Assembly: GCF_042651465.1 (NCBI RefSeq)
Contig: NZ_JBHSCZ010000001.1
Coordinates: 62,001-126,000 of the forward strand
Source of the DNA: Ferruginibacter yonginensis
Lineage (GTDB): Bacteria; Bacteroidota; Bacteroidia; Chitinophagales; Chitinophagaceae
DNA length: 64,000 nt
Reading direction: 5' to 3'
The notes beneath the pieces were generated by a model. That model had not been told where the DNA came from, did not search any database, and saw nothing but the letters and a program-made list of their open reading frames with translations. Shown piece by piece: positions 26,014 through 33,494 of this stretch; the first letter of the stretch is position 1; each line of letters opens with the position of its first letter. Both the position numbers and the translations under genes were made by a program.

Positions 26014-27555
26014 TTAAAAACCTAATCCTACAGCCATACCTGTAACAGCGTTAGGGTAATCAACCCCAGCTGTTGCTGCACCAGTTGCTAAATTGATTGT
26101 GTACACTTTTGTAGCAGTACCTACCGTGTGTATTGCAAATGCACTGTTACTTCTACCACCAATATCAAAACCATTATTTGCACCTACAGTAATACCTAAT
26201 GGACCAACAGGAACTAAAGTTCCATTATTAGGTGGATTTTGTATATACAATGTTGTGGCATCTGCAACATATAAAACTGTGCTAGTAGTACCAGCAAAAT
26301 TATTTGTATACGCTGCACTTGTAACCATTGGAGTACCTGGGTTTAACGATAAATCTGTAGCTGCTATGGAACCATCGTTAGGGTTTAAACGTAAGTTTGC
26401 ACCATTGTTTGCAACAAAACGAATTCTATCAACAGTAGGGTTAAAATCAAAACCAGCAGCAGTAATACCTGCACCAATATTAAAGCCAGCACCAATACCA
26501 GTAGCAGCACCAGTTGCTAAATTGAAAGTGTATAATTTAGCAGCACCAGCAGCAGTAGCAGCAATTCCGTATAATTGACCATTAACCGGACGGAAATCAA
26601 TGCCTAAGATTGACTCACCAGCACCTAATCCTGTAATGGTTCTTGTAACCGCACTATTAGCTACTAAAGGATTAAACACTTGTAAGCCACCCATAGCTGT
26701 TGTAGCATAGGCAACGGGTAATGTTGGTATTGCAATATCAATTATACCATCAGCCATATTTGCTAAAAAAGTTGCATTGGCATTTGCTAAATCAATAGTA
26801 TAAAGTTTTGTTACACCACCTACAACAAATGTTGCTAAGGCTACAGAATTATCTGCATTAATATCAAAACCAGCTTTATCTTGAAAGTTTACCGGAATGG
26901 TACCTACTTCTGTAAGTGTACCATTATTAGGTGGGTTTTGCTTGTATAATTTTTTAGTTGTAGCATCTATATCATATAATTCGGTAGCAGTAGCTGTTGC
27001 ATTGTTATTGGTATATGCAATTGAATTAATAGCAGGGTTACTACCACCATTTATTACACCATCAACAGCAGCAGTTGCGCCTGTTTCAGGATTTAAACGT
27101 AAATTTTGACCACTATTGGTTACTAATCTAATTCTATCAACTGTAGGATTAAAATCTATATTAGCAATTGTTCCTACTAATGCAGGTGTAAAAGCGTTGA
27201 TATTAGGCGCAGTAGCTGCACCACTGTTTAAATCAATAAAATAAATTCTGCTTGAACTACCTAATGCATATAATTGACCAGTTGATGGTCTAAAATCAAT
27301 GCTCAATAAACGTTCACCAGCTTGTAAACCCGTTACATTTAATGTTGTACCAGCAGTTTCAGCTGTTTGTGCATTGTACATTACAACTTTATTGTCGTTT
27401 GTTAAGGCATAAAACACTTGGTTTGGTCTGGCAGCTGGGGTTGGAGTTGGTGTAACCACTGCATCATTTTTATCACATCCCACTAAAGCCGTACCTGCAA
27501 TTACTAAACCTAATGATACTCGTATTAGGTTTTTTGAAAATTTGTTTGATAGCAT
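26014..27555 (-). CDS. DUF4394 lipoprotein with duplicated beta-propeller-like halves
   Basis: The 513-residue lipoprotein has the lipobox TALVGCDK followed by a Thr/Pro linker. Two homologous halves (about 45-275 and 280-510) carry the same series: GERLLSIDFRP / GESILGIDFRP, GQLYALG / GQLYGIA, FNPTVDRIRLVTNSGQNLRLNP / FNPTVDRIRFVANNGANLRLNP, and QNPPNNGTL in both. Matches DUF4394, found in surface or exported proteins and predicted to form a propeller-like fold. No catalytic residues are evident. Gene products of this kind are usually called hypothetical; the function is unknown. Confidence 0.87.
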   Translation of the reverse strand: MLSNKFSKNLIRVSLGLVIAGTALVGCDKNDAVVTPTPTPAARPNQVFYALTNDNKVVMYNAQTAETAGTTLNVTGLQAGERLLSIDFRPSTGQLYALGSSSRIYFIDLNSGAATAPNINAFTPALVGTIANIDFNPTVDRIRLVTNSGQNLRLNPETGATAAVDGVINGGSNPAINSIAYTNNNATATATELYDIDATTKKLYKQNPPNNGTLTEVGTIPVNFQDKAGFDINADNSVALATFVVGGVTKLYTIDLANANATFLANMADGIIDIAIPTLPVAYATTAMGGLQVFNPLVANSAVTRTITGLGAGESILGIDFRPVNGQLYGIAATAAGAAKLYTFNLATGAATGIGAGFNIGAGITAAGFDFNPTVDRIRFVANNGANLRLNPNDGSIAATDLSLNPGTPMVTSAAYTNNFAGTTSTVLYVADATTLYIQNPPNNGTLVPVGPLGITVGANNGFDIGGRSNSAFAIHTVGTATKVYTINLATGAATAGVDYPNAVTGMAVGLGF

Positions 27556-27676
27556 AATATAGTTTTTAATATTTTAGTTGATTTACGAATTTTTAACAAA
27601 GTTGGTTTTCGTAAAACATAAAAATTAAAAGCTAATTATATATGTAATGTTTATTTCAACAGGGCTTTAAGTATTA

Positions 27677-28792
27677 CTATTTAATTTGTTTTGAAACTAT
27701 TTTCCAATATTGAAAAAATGAGTTGAAGTTGCCTTTTGCAGCTGGGTTTAACCAATCTCTAATTTCGCAAATGCCTTTGTAATGCTTAAAAGCAGGGTGT
27801 TCTTTATAAAAAATTTGATGTAGTGCGCCTTCATATTGTTGTACAATGTCATTAAATGAACCTACGTACACCTGAATACCATCAATATTTTTTGATAAAC
27901 CAATAACAAAATCTATAACCTTTTTATTTACAGGATGTTTCTTGAAATGGTCAGGCTCTAACAACAAAACCCTGTTCATTTTTTCATGTTCGTGCCAAAA
28001 AGGGTCGAGGTTATAGCTATTGTATACACATGTTGGCAACGAAGTATCTATTTTTAAATTGGTATTTTCTGGTAATTCAGTAATAAATTCAGGTAGGGTA
28101 GTTGCTTTTAAAATATCAGGTATGGGCATTGTTGCAATAGTATCATAATCATGTGCCATGAACGACCGTACTTGACGACTATTGGTAAACTTGCTAATGT
28201 TTTCTTGATTACAGTAATATTTTTTGGATGATGCTGCACCGCAGGTCCACTGCCAACTTAAATGGTTACTAGCAACATCGCCATCTAATAAATAGTAATA
28301 CAACCAATTTGCAGGAACTAACCAATGGCTTTTAGCAATATTACATGCAATACTGGCAACATACATACGTACATGATTGTGCATATAGCCTTGTGCATAC
28401 AATTGTTCAATGTAATAATCTATTGCTTCAATACCTGTTTTATGGTGAATGAGGGCAGCTGAAATTTGATTGTTTTGAACGTCTGGCTGCGGTTGTTTTA
28501 AATCATGCAAAATTCCATTACCATGGTGTTGCCACAAGGCTTGCCAATAATCTCTCCAAGCAAGTTCTTGTAAAAATTTTTCAATTTGATAAGTTTTATA
28601 CCCCTTCGCCAAAATTTTATCTTTTACATATTTGGTACTAATAACACCTCTTGATATGTAAGGCGATAAATAGGTAACATCACCGTCAATATAGTTTCTT
28701 GTTTTGCCGTATTTAATCGGATCAATCGCATCAATTCTTGCTTCTATGCTTTCCAAATCTGTAGGAAAATCATACGCTACTGGTACACTCAT
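27677..28792 (-). CDS. Photolyase/cryptochrome-like FAD-binding protein with rearranged domain order
   Basis: The 371-residue protein starts directly with the photolyase FAD-binding domain: LSPYISRG (42-49), FLQELAWRDYW (73-83), QGYMHNHVRMYVASI (134-148), LLDGDVASNHLSWQW (168-182). The usual N-terminal antenna-chromophore domain is absent. Residues about 265-370 (MNRVLLLEPDHFKKHPVNKK, KEHPAFKHYKG, RDWLNP, SFFQYW) form a separate C-terminal domain. It could be a permuted Rossmann-like domain, but I cannot confirm this. Trp residues near 157, 163, 180 and 182 could serve electron transfer. It is co-translated with DUF2805 (ATGA overlap) and a flavin reductase gene. DNA repair or light sensing is inferred from the fold. 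Confidence 0.85.
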   Translation of the reverse strand: MSVPVAYDFPTDLESIEARIDAIDPIKYGKTRNYIDGDVTYLSPYISRGVISTKYVKDKILAKGYKTYQIEKFLQELAWRDYWQALWQHHGNGILHDLKQPQPDVQNNQISAALIHHKTGIEAIDYYIEQLYAQGYMHNHVRMYVASIACNIAKSHWLVPANWLYYYLLDGDVASNHLSWQWTCGAASSKKYYCNQENISKFTNSRQVRSFMAHDYDTIATMPIPDILKATTLPEFITELPENTNLKIDTSLPTCVYNSYNLDPFWHEHEKMNRVLLLEPDHFKKHPVNKKVIDFVIGLSKNIDGIQVYVGSFNDIVQQYEGALHQIFYKEHPAFKHYKGICEIRDWLNPAAKGNFNSFFQYWKIVSKQIK

Positions 28793-29091
28793 CGTCTTTT
28801 ACTGATTTTATTTAAAGTTATATTTCGTTGTAAAGCACATTTAAAACGGGTAATATCGGCACTGCGTTTCGATAAATGTTTTTGACTTACCCCACTGTTC
28901 ACTCTCTTACGCCAAAGGTTAAAACTGCTGCGTTTTAGGTTTTTCCGCATCAATGCAATAACATCACTTTCGGCTAAACCAAATTGAAATAAAATAGCTT
29001 CAAAAGGAGTTCTATCTTCCCAAGCCATTTCAATAATTCTATCAATATCAACAATTGATAATTCTTTAGATTCTGATGATGCCTTTTTCAT
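28789..29091 (-). CDS. DUF2805 (TIGR03643) family protein
   Basis: The 100-residue basic protein matches the DUF2805 pattern: DRIIEMAWEDRTPFEAILFQFGL, then VIALMRKNLKRSSFNLWRKRV, a helix-turn-helix-like arrangement with a KH/Arg-rich tail. This family often sits next to photolyase/cryptochrome genes. Overlaps the downstream photolyase-like gene by 4 bp and the upstream flavin reductase by 26 bp, so the three are one translational unit. DNA or RNA binding is suggested by the charge but not shown. Confidence 0.88.
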   Translation of the reverse strand: MKKASSESKELSIVDIDRIIEMAWEDRTPFEAILFQFGLAESDVIALMRKNLKRSSFNLWRKRVNSGVSQKHLSKRSADITRFKCALQRNITLNKISKRR

Positions 29092-29557
29092 TTAGTATAG
29101 AGGTAGTTAATGCGTTACCGTTGTTTAAATTTTTATATGCTATTACATCACAAACAAATAAATGATGGTCGCCGCCTTCCATATCATTTACAACTTGTAA
29201 ATGCATTACAGCTAATGCTTCTTTTAAAATGGAAAATCCTTCCCATTCATCTATTAATTGTCGCTTTTGTAACCTGCTTATTTTATCAATGTTTTTACCC
29301 GATTGCTTTCCCAATACATTCACCAATAAATACTGAGAAGGTGCCAATAGTTGTAAAACAAAATGTTTATCAAGCTCAACATTGGCAAGGGTTTGAGTGC
29401 CTTCGTACAAAGCCACCATTATGCGTTTGGGTTGCATACTTACGGCACTTACATAGGTGCAAATATGCATATTGGGTTTTGTACCATTGCTACTTACAGC
29501 GTACACTGGTAAATCAACCCTATTCCATGGTCGTTTTGAGGTGAGTTTTAATGACAT
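29066..29557 (-). CDS. Flavin reductase-like domain protein
   Basis: The 163-residue protein starts at MSLKLTSKRPWNRVDLPVYAVSS. The flavin reductase-like fold is seen in YVSAVSMQPKRIMVALYEGTQT, HFVLQLLA and DGGDHHLFVCDV-like sequence near the C-terminus. Such proteins bind FMN/FAD and supply reduced flavin or act as flavoenzymes. As the first gene of the operon with a FAD-dependent photolyase-like protein it may reduce that flavin; this is inferred from order only. Confidence 0.85.
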   Translation of the reverse strand: MSLKLTSKRPWNRVDLPVYAVSSNGTKPNMHICTYVSAVSMQPKRIMVALYEGTQTLANVELDKHFVLQLLAPSQYLLVNVLGKQSGKNIDKISRLQKRQLIDEWEGFSILKEALAVMHLQVVNDMEGGDHHLFVCDVIAYKNLNNGNALTTSILNEKGIIRI

Positions 29558-29653
29558 GTACCACAAATATCTAACTTAATAAAATGATATGCGTTGGTGC
29601 GTACTTACTAAATAAGAAATTAAATTTACTCGTAAAAAATGGAAATGTTATTT

Positions 29654-31036
29654 TTACTGAAACGCAGTTACGGTTGTTTTTATAGTATCTAGCTTAACTT
29701 TCATTACACTATCAGGTGCAGTTTCAAACACAGTAACAATATTTTTGTATTGCCAAACTCCTTGTACCAATGTTAATTGATACACTTGTTTCACCTTACC
29801 TTTTGGTGTTTCAATGTCATAAATAAACAACTTTGAACTATCTGGTGTTTCATTTAATGCAACAGGTATAAAATTTTCATTAGCATTAGTTAATGCAACC
29901 ATTTCAGCATTTTTACTGATGGCTTTTTTTATGCTTGTTTGCGTTTGTTTACTTGCTAATGTATTGGTTGTAGGTGATGTTGGTAGTGTTACAGCTCTTT
30001 TATATTCAGCACTATTATTATTCACCAATTCTGGGTTGTTTATTGGAGATGGCGCAACCCACAAATTTTCAATTAAAGTTTCTTTTTCAAAAAATTGAAC
30101 CACACTCAAACTGCACAATACTGTAAAAGCTAATACGGGTAGTACATACAGCCTACGTTTTGGTGCTGCATTTACATAACGACTGTTATTAAAAAACTGA
30201 ATTCTTTGTAATAATTGTTGCGAATGTTGTACAGCTTTTAATTGAAAACTAGGTGTGGCTGTTTGGTAAGTTGCAATTTTTAAAAGTGTTTGTGCATAAT
30301 CAACAGCATCGTATTTAAAATGAATTACCTGCGTATCGCATTGTAACTCTCTCTCTAGCTTTATTTTATTAATAAGAAATTGTACAAATGGGTTAAAACA
30401 AAATAAGGTTTCAACAACAATCAACATCCAATTAAAAATATAATCGTTGTTTTTTATATGGGTGAGCTCATGTACAATAATTGATTCAACCTCTTGTGTT
30501 GATAATTGATTGAGTAACGCAATAGGTAAAACGATCACTGGTTTTAAAAAACCATAAGTAATAGGTGTGATGATGTGGTTTGATAGCCATACTTGTACCT
30601 TCGGAAGTATACCTAACTCTAAACTTTTTAATTGCGTAAACAATCTTATTGCTACCGGTGGTTTAGTTAATTGCTGATGTACATTTTGTTGAAACTGCCG
30701 CCACTTTACACTTATTTGCACCATTTTAAAGAGCACTACAATACAATATAAACTTACCAACCAAGGGGCACTTTGTTGAACCCATGTTTGTGCTTGATGG
30801 CTAATGCCTAATGTTTCCAAAGAAATTTCAGTAAAAGCTTGTTGCGTATACAAACAATAAAAAGTGAGTGCTGTACTCAACAATTGAATAATTATTAAAC
30901 TGTACAACAATTGGGTATTTTGATGTGCATGCTTGTTTTTTACGATGGTTTGAAATAAAACATACAGCAATACCAAAGCGGCAGCTTGTACCATGCTTAA
31001 TAATAACGCCATTAAAAAAGAATAAAAAAAGCCCAT
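29654..31036 (-). CDS. M56 (BlaR1/MecR1-like) membrane metallopeptidase
   Basis: The 460-residue protein has N-terminal membrane helices (about 8-30, 42-63, 92-108), an M56 peptidase domain with the zinc motif HELTH (189-193), a further helix near 200-220 and one near 293-311, then a C-terminal periplasmic region of about 140 residues. This tail is not a penicillin-binding sensor, so the signal is unknown. In BlaR1-like systems the peptidase is activated by a signal and leads to cleavage of the BlaI-type repressor. The gene follows blaI by 7 bp. Confidence 0.92.
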   Translation of the reverse strand: MGFFYSFLMALLLSMVQAAALVLLYVLFQTIVKNKHAHQNTQLLYSLIIIQLLSTALTFYCLYTQQAFTEISLETLGISHQAQTWVQQSAPWLVSLYCIVVLFKMVQISVKWRQFQQNVHQQLTKPPVAIRLFTQLKSLELGILPKVQVWLSNHIITPITYGFLKPVIVLPIALLNQLSTQEVESIIVHELTHIKNNDYIFNWMLIVVETLFCFNPFVQFLINKIKLERELQCDTQVIHFKYDAVDYAQTLLKIATYQTATPSFQLKAVQHSQQLLQRIQFFNNSRYVNAAPKRRLYVLPVLAFTVLCSLSVVQFFEKETLIENLWVAPSPINNPELVNNNSAEYKRAVTLPTSPTTNTLASKQTQTSIKKAISKNAEMVALTNANENFIPVALNETPDSSKLFIYDIETPKGKVKQVYQLTLVQGVWQYKNIVTVFETAPDSVMKVKLDTIKTTVTAFQ

Positions 31037-31043
31037 CGCTATT

Positions 31044-31430
31044 TTATTTTGCTGCTTTTAAGGTGGCAATAAATGCTTCTATTTTATTAAGTTCTTCTGT
31101 GGTGGTGGTGTGTCCGCCCAAGGCCTGCATCACTAAATCGGCTGGTGAACCTGCAAACACATTATTAATGAGCTTGTTTACCAATTGTGTTTGTGTTTGT
31201 TCTTTATTAACCGCTGGTATGTAAATATGTGTTTTACTATCAGTATTTCGTGTAACCAAACCTTTCTCATGCATAATTTGCATCAATTTTAAAGTAGTGG
31301 TATAGCCAGCTTCTTTCGATTGGGTAAGCACTTCATGCACGGCACGTACGGTTGCGGCACCTTTATCCCATAGTACACTTAATATCTCTAATTCGCTCTC
31401 TGTAGGCTTTATTTGCTTTGTTGGTTGCAT
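31044..31430 (-). CDS. BlaI/MecI/CopY-family repressor
   Basis: The 128-residue protein has the winged-helix domain of BlaI (PTESELEILSVLWDKGAATVRAVHEVL, then GYTTTLKLMQIMHEKGLVTR, about 10-85) and a C-terminal dimerisation helix region. It is expected to repress its own operon and possibly distant genes until cleaved. Two ACGA-N6-TCGT sites lie directly upstream of the ATG. Confidence 0.93.
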   Translation of the reverse strand: MQPTKQIKPTESELEILSVLWDKGAATVRAVHEVLTQSKEAGYTTTLKLMQIMHEKGLVTRNTDSKTHIYIPAVNKEQTQTQLVNKLINNVFAGSPADLVMQALGGHTTTTEELNKIEAFIATLKAAK

Positions 31431-31431
31431 A

Positions 31432-31471
31432 ATACGATGTATTTCGTATGCAATTGTACGATTATTTTCGT
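31432..31471. promoter_or_regulatory. Two predicted BlaI-type operators
   Basis: ATACGA-N6-TCGTAT (31432-31449) is a perfect palindrome 1 bp from the repressor's start codon, and ACGA-N6-TCGT recurs at 31458-31471. The centres are 24 bp apart. The half-site differs from the TACA/TGTA box of well-known BlaI/CopY operators, but the spacing and position fit autoregulation. Confidence 0.65.
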
Positions 31472-31526
31472 TTTACCACAAGTTTTTTCTGCTAAAAAAT
31501 ATTAAAATTGGTTGAGTGGCTATTTC

Positions 31527-32507
31527 TTATAATGCACCATTATTAATGGCAGCTACTTTTACGTTTTCACCTAATATAAAGTTGCCTTGCGTTGTAAAAC
31601 ATTGCATGGTTAGGCCATTAATACTTACAGTTACTATATAATAATGGCCATAAAATTGAACAGTTTTTACAAATGCGTTGGCTGCTGTATCCGTTGCTTT
31701 TTGAATGGCTATTTTTTCTGGCCGAATCAATAAATCCTTCTTTTGTAAATGTAGCCCAAGGGTTGCGGCAATTAATGCAGCAGCTTCGTTTTCATAATAA
31801 TTATACGCACCTAGCAATGCCGCAGCATATTCGTTATTGGGGTTGTTGTACAAATGGGTAGGATGATCAATTTGTACCAAACTGCCTTTTTGCAACACCA
31901 CCACTTTATCAGCCCAAGGTAAAATATCAGCAGGGTCGTGTGAGGTAATAATGGTAGTGATGTTGTATTGCTTACACACATCAGTAACCACTTGTTTTAA
32001 TATATTGGTATGAATTAAATCGAGGTTGCTATAAGGTTCATCAAGTAACAACAATGTAGGTTTACTTACCAATAACCTTGCTAATGCAATACGCTGTTTT
32101 TCGCCACCCGATAATTGGTACGAATTGCGTTTTAATAAATGATCAATGCGACAAATTTTAAAAAGGGTAGCAGCTTCATCATCGCTCATTTCATTGGCAT
32201 AAGCCAACAGTTCTTCCATTTTGTAATTGTTACGCAGCTCATAGTGTTGCGATAAATAGGCCATACCTTTTTCGCCGGGTATCAGCTGCCAGTCGGGCCC
32301 ACGAACAATGTTGTTTTGAAAAATAATGCTGCCTGATTGTGGCTGTAACAATCCTCCAATCATTTTTAATAAGGTTGATTTGCCCGAACCTGTTTCGCCA
32401 ATAATTGCCACATGTTCCATGGCTTGTTGTGTAAAGGAGATATTTTTTACAGCAAAACTTGCATCATAAGGTATTGAACAAACATCCGTAACTGCTAAAA
32501 ATGACAT
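31527..32507 (-). CDS. ABC transporter ATP-binding protein with C-terminal TOBE-like domain
   Basis: The 326-residue ATPase has Walker A GETGSGKST (37-45), signature LSGGEKQR (132-139), Walker B LLLLDEP (152-158) and switch His in ITSHDPADI. After about residue 240 comes a TOBE-like domain (LLIRPEKIAIQ ... NFILGENVKV), as in PotA/FbpC/MalK-type import ATPases. No permease or binding-protein gene lies near, so the substrate is unknown. It stands alone between the BlaI operators and a secreted protein gene. Confidence 0.9.
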   Translation of the reverse strand: MSFLAVTDVCSIPYDASFAVKNISFTQQAMEHVAIIGETGSGKSTLLKMIGGLLQPQSGSIIFQNNIVRGPDWQLIPGEKGMAYLSQHYELRNNYKMEELLAYANEMSDDEAATLFKICRIDHLLKRNSYQLSGGEKQRIALARLLVSKPTLLLLDEPYSNLDLIHTNILKQVVTDVCKQYNITTIITSHDPADILPWADKVVVLQKGSLVQIDHPTHLYNNPNNEYAAALLGAYNYYENEAAALIAATLGLHLQKKDLLIRPEKIAIQKATDTAANAFVKTVQFYGHYYIVTVSINGLTMQCFTTQGNFILGENVKVAAINNGAL

Positions 32508-32546
32508 GCTTCAAATTTACACCAATCAAAATGAAACTGACACAAA

Positions 32547-32574
32547 AAAGCGTACACAAAAGTGCGTACGCTTT
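32547..32574 (-). terminator. Intrinsic terminator after the 33 kb secreted-protein gene
   Basis: Arms AAAGCGTAC (32547-32555) and GTACGCTTT (32566-32574); on the minus strand the stem is followed by a run of T (32549-32544). Confidence 0.8.
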
Positions 32575-32598
32575 GTATAAATAAAATTGATGTTGGTA

Positions 32599-33420
32599 TT
32601 AATCTTTCAACCTAACATCAAAAAACTTCCATAAGTTTTCACCTTCGCCGCCTTCAAAAACGTTGATTAAAGTCATTTTTGTAGGAATAGGTTCAAATAT
32701 CAGTGAAATGTATTTTGTTTTATTAGGAGCCACATCTATTTGATAAGGTAAACTTAAGTCGCTCCCTATTAATTTGTACTTGGTACTTCTGTTTTCGTCA
32801 GTAATGTAAAAAGCAGTTTTATGACCGGGTTCGTGAAAAGTGCCCACAATATTTTTTGAAGTGGTGTTATCTACTTTAAATGTAATTACTGTACTTTTTT
32901 CGGTACGTTTAATTTCACTTATTTTAATGTAACTGTATGATTGTCCACCCACCACTAAATTAGTACCACTGTAATAAAACTTGGTAGTACTATTATATAA
33001 ATAGCCAACACCTATTGATTTACTGGTTTCGTTAAATGGTACACTGTTGTTTGACCAAAGGCATGATAATGCCGCTTCTTTATCGTCATATATCATATTG
33101 TATACAGACTGCCCTTTACCTGTTACACTGCTTTCATAACTGAGGGTTAAAGTACCAAAGTTTTCTTGCGATTGAAAACTCACACTGCGTTTTTGTCCAT
33201 TAAAACGTGGGTCGCTGAGGTAGGAAATGTATTTTGATTTTGCCTCATCATACAAATAAATTTCAGCACTGCTGCTGCCAGATATAACCACTTTTACATC
33301 CCAAATTAAATCGTATTCATCATATATTTTTCCCGACCAAGTGCCAATTAAATTATTTTTTTGGGCAGATGTGTTGAAGCAAATCAAACAGCTGATCAAC
33401 ATCAATTGTAAAAATTTCAT
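32599..33420 (-). CDS. Secreted protein of unknown function
   Basis: The 273-residue product has a signal peptide (MKFLQLMLISCLICFNTSAQ) and begins NNLIGTWSGKIYDEYD, a lipocalin-like opening (IGTWxG). The middle is rich in beta strands with conserved-looking Ser/Tyr patches; the C-terminal part (NVFEGGEGENLWKFFDVRLK) may be a separate small domain. No catalytic motif is visible. It lies alone between two terminators. Confidence 0.75.
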   Translation of the reverse strand: MKFLQLMLISCLICFNTSAQKNNLIGTWSGKIYDEYDLIWDVKVVISGSSSAEIYLYDEAKSKYISYLSDPRFNGQKRSVSFQSQENFGTLTLSYESSVTGKGQSVYNMIYDDKEAALSCLWSNNSVPFNETSKSIGVGYLYNSTTKFYYSGTNLVVGGQSYSYIKISEIKRTEKSTVITFKVDNTTSKNIVGTFHEPGHKTAFYITDENRSTKYKLIGSDLSLPYQIDVAPNKTKYISLIFEPIPTKMTLINVFEGGEGENLWKFFDVRLKD

Positions 33421-33450
33421 ACAGTTTAATTTTGTTTGGTAAATAAAAAA

Positions 33451-33472
33451 AGCCTCCGAAATTTCGGAGGCT
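33451..33472 (-). terminator. Intrinsic terminator after hppA
   Basis: The 22-base perfect palindrome AGCCTCCGAAA/TTTCGGAGGCT is followed on the minus strand by seven T. Confidence 0.92.
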
Positions 33473-33494
33473 AAATATAATACAATAGTTGTTA

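Noticed and set aside
27556..27676. Possible small RNA between the DUF4394 and photolyase-like genes
   Set aside because: No promoter-terminator pair and no stable fold visible.
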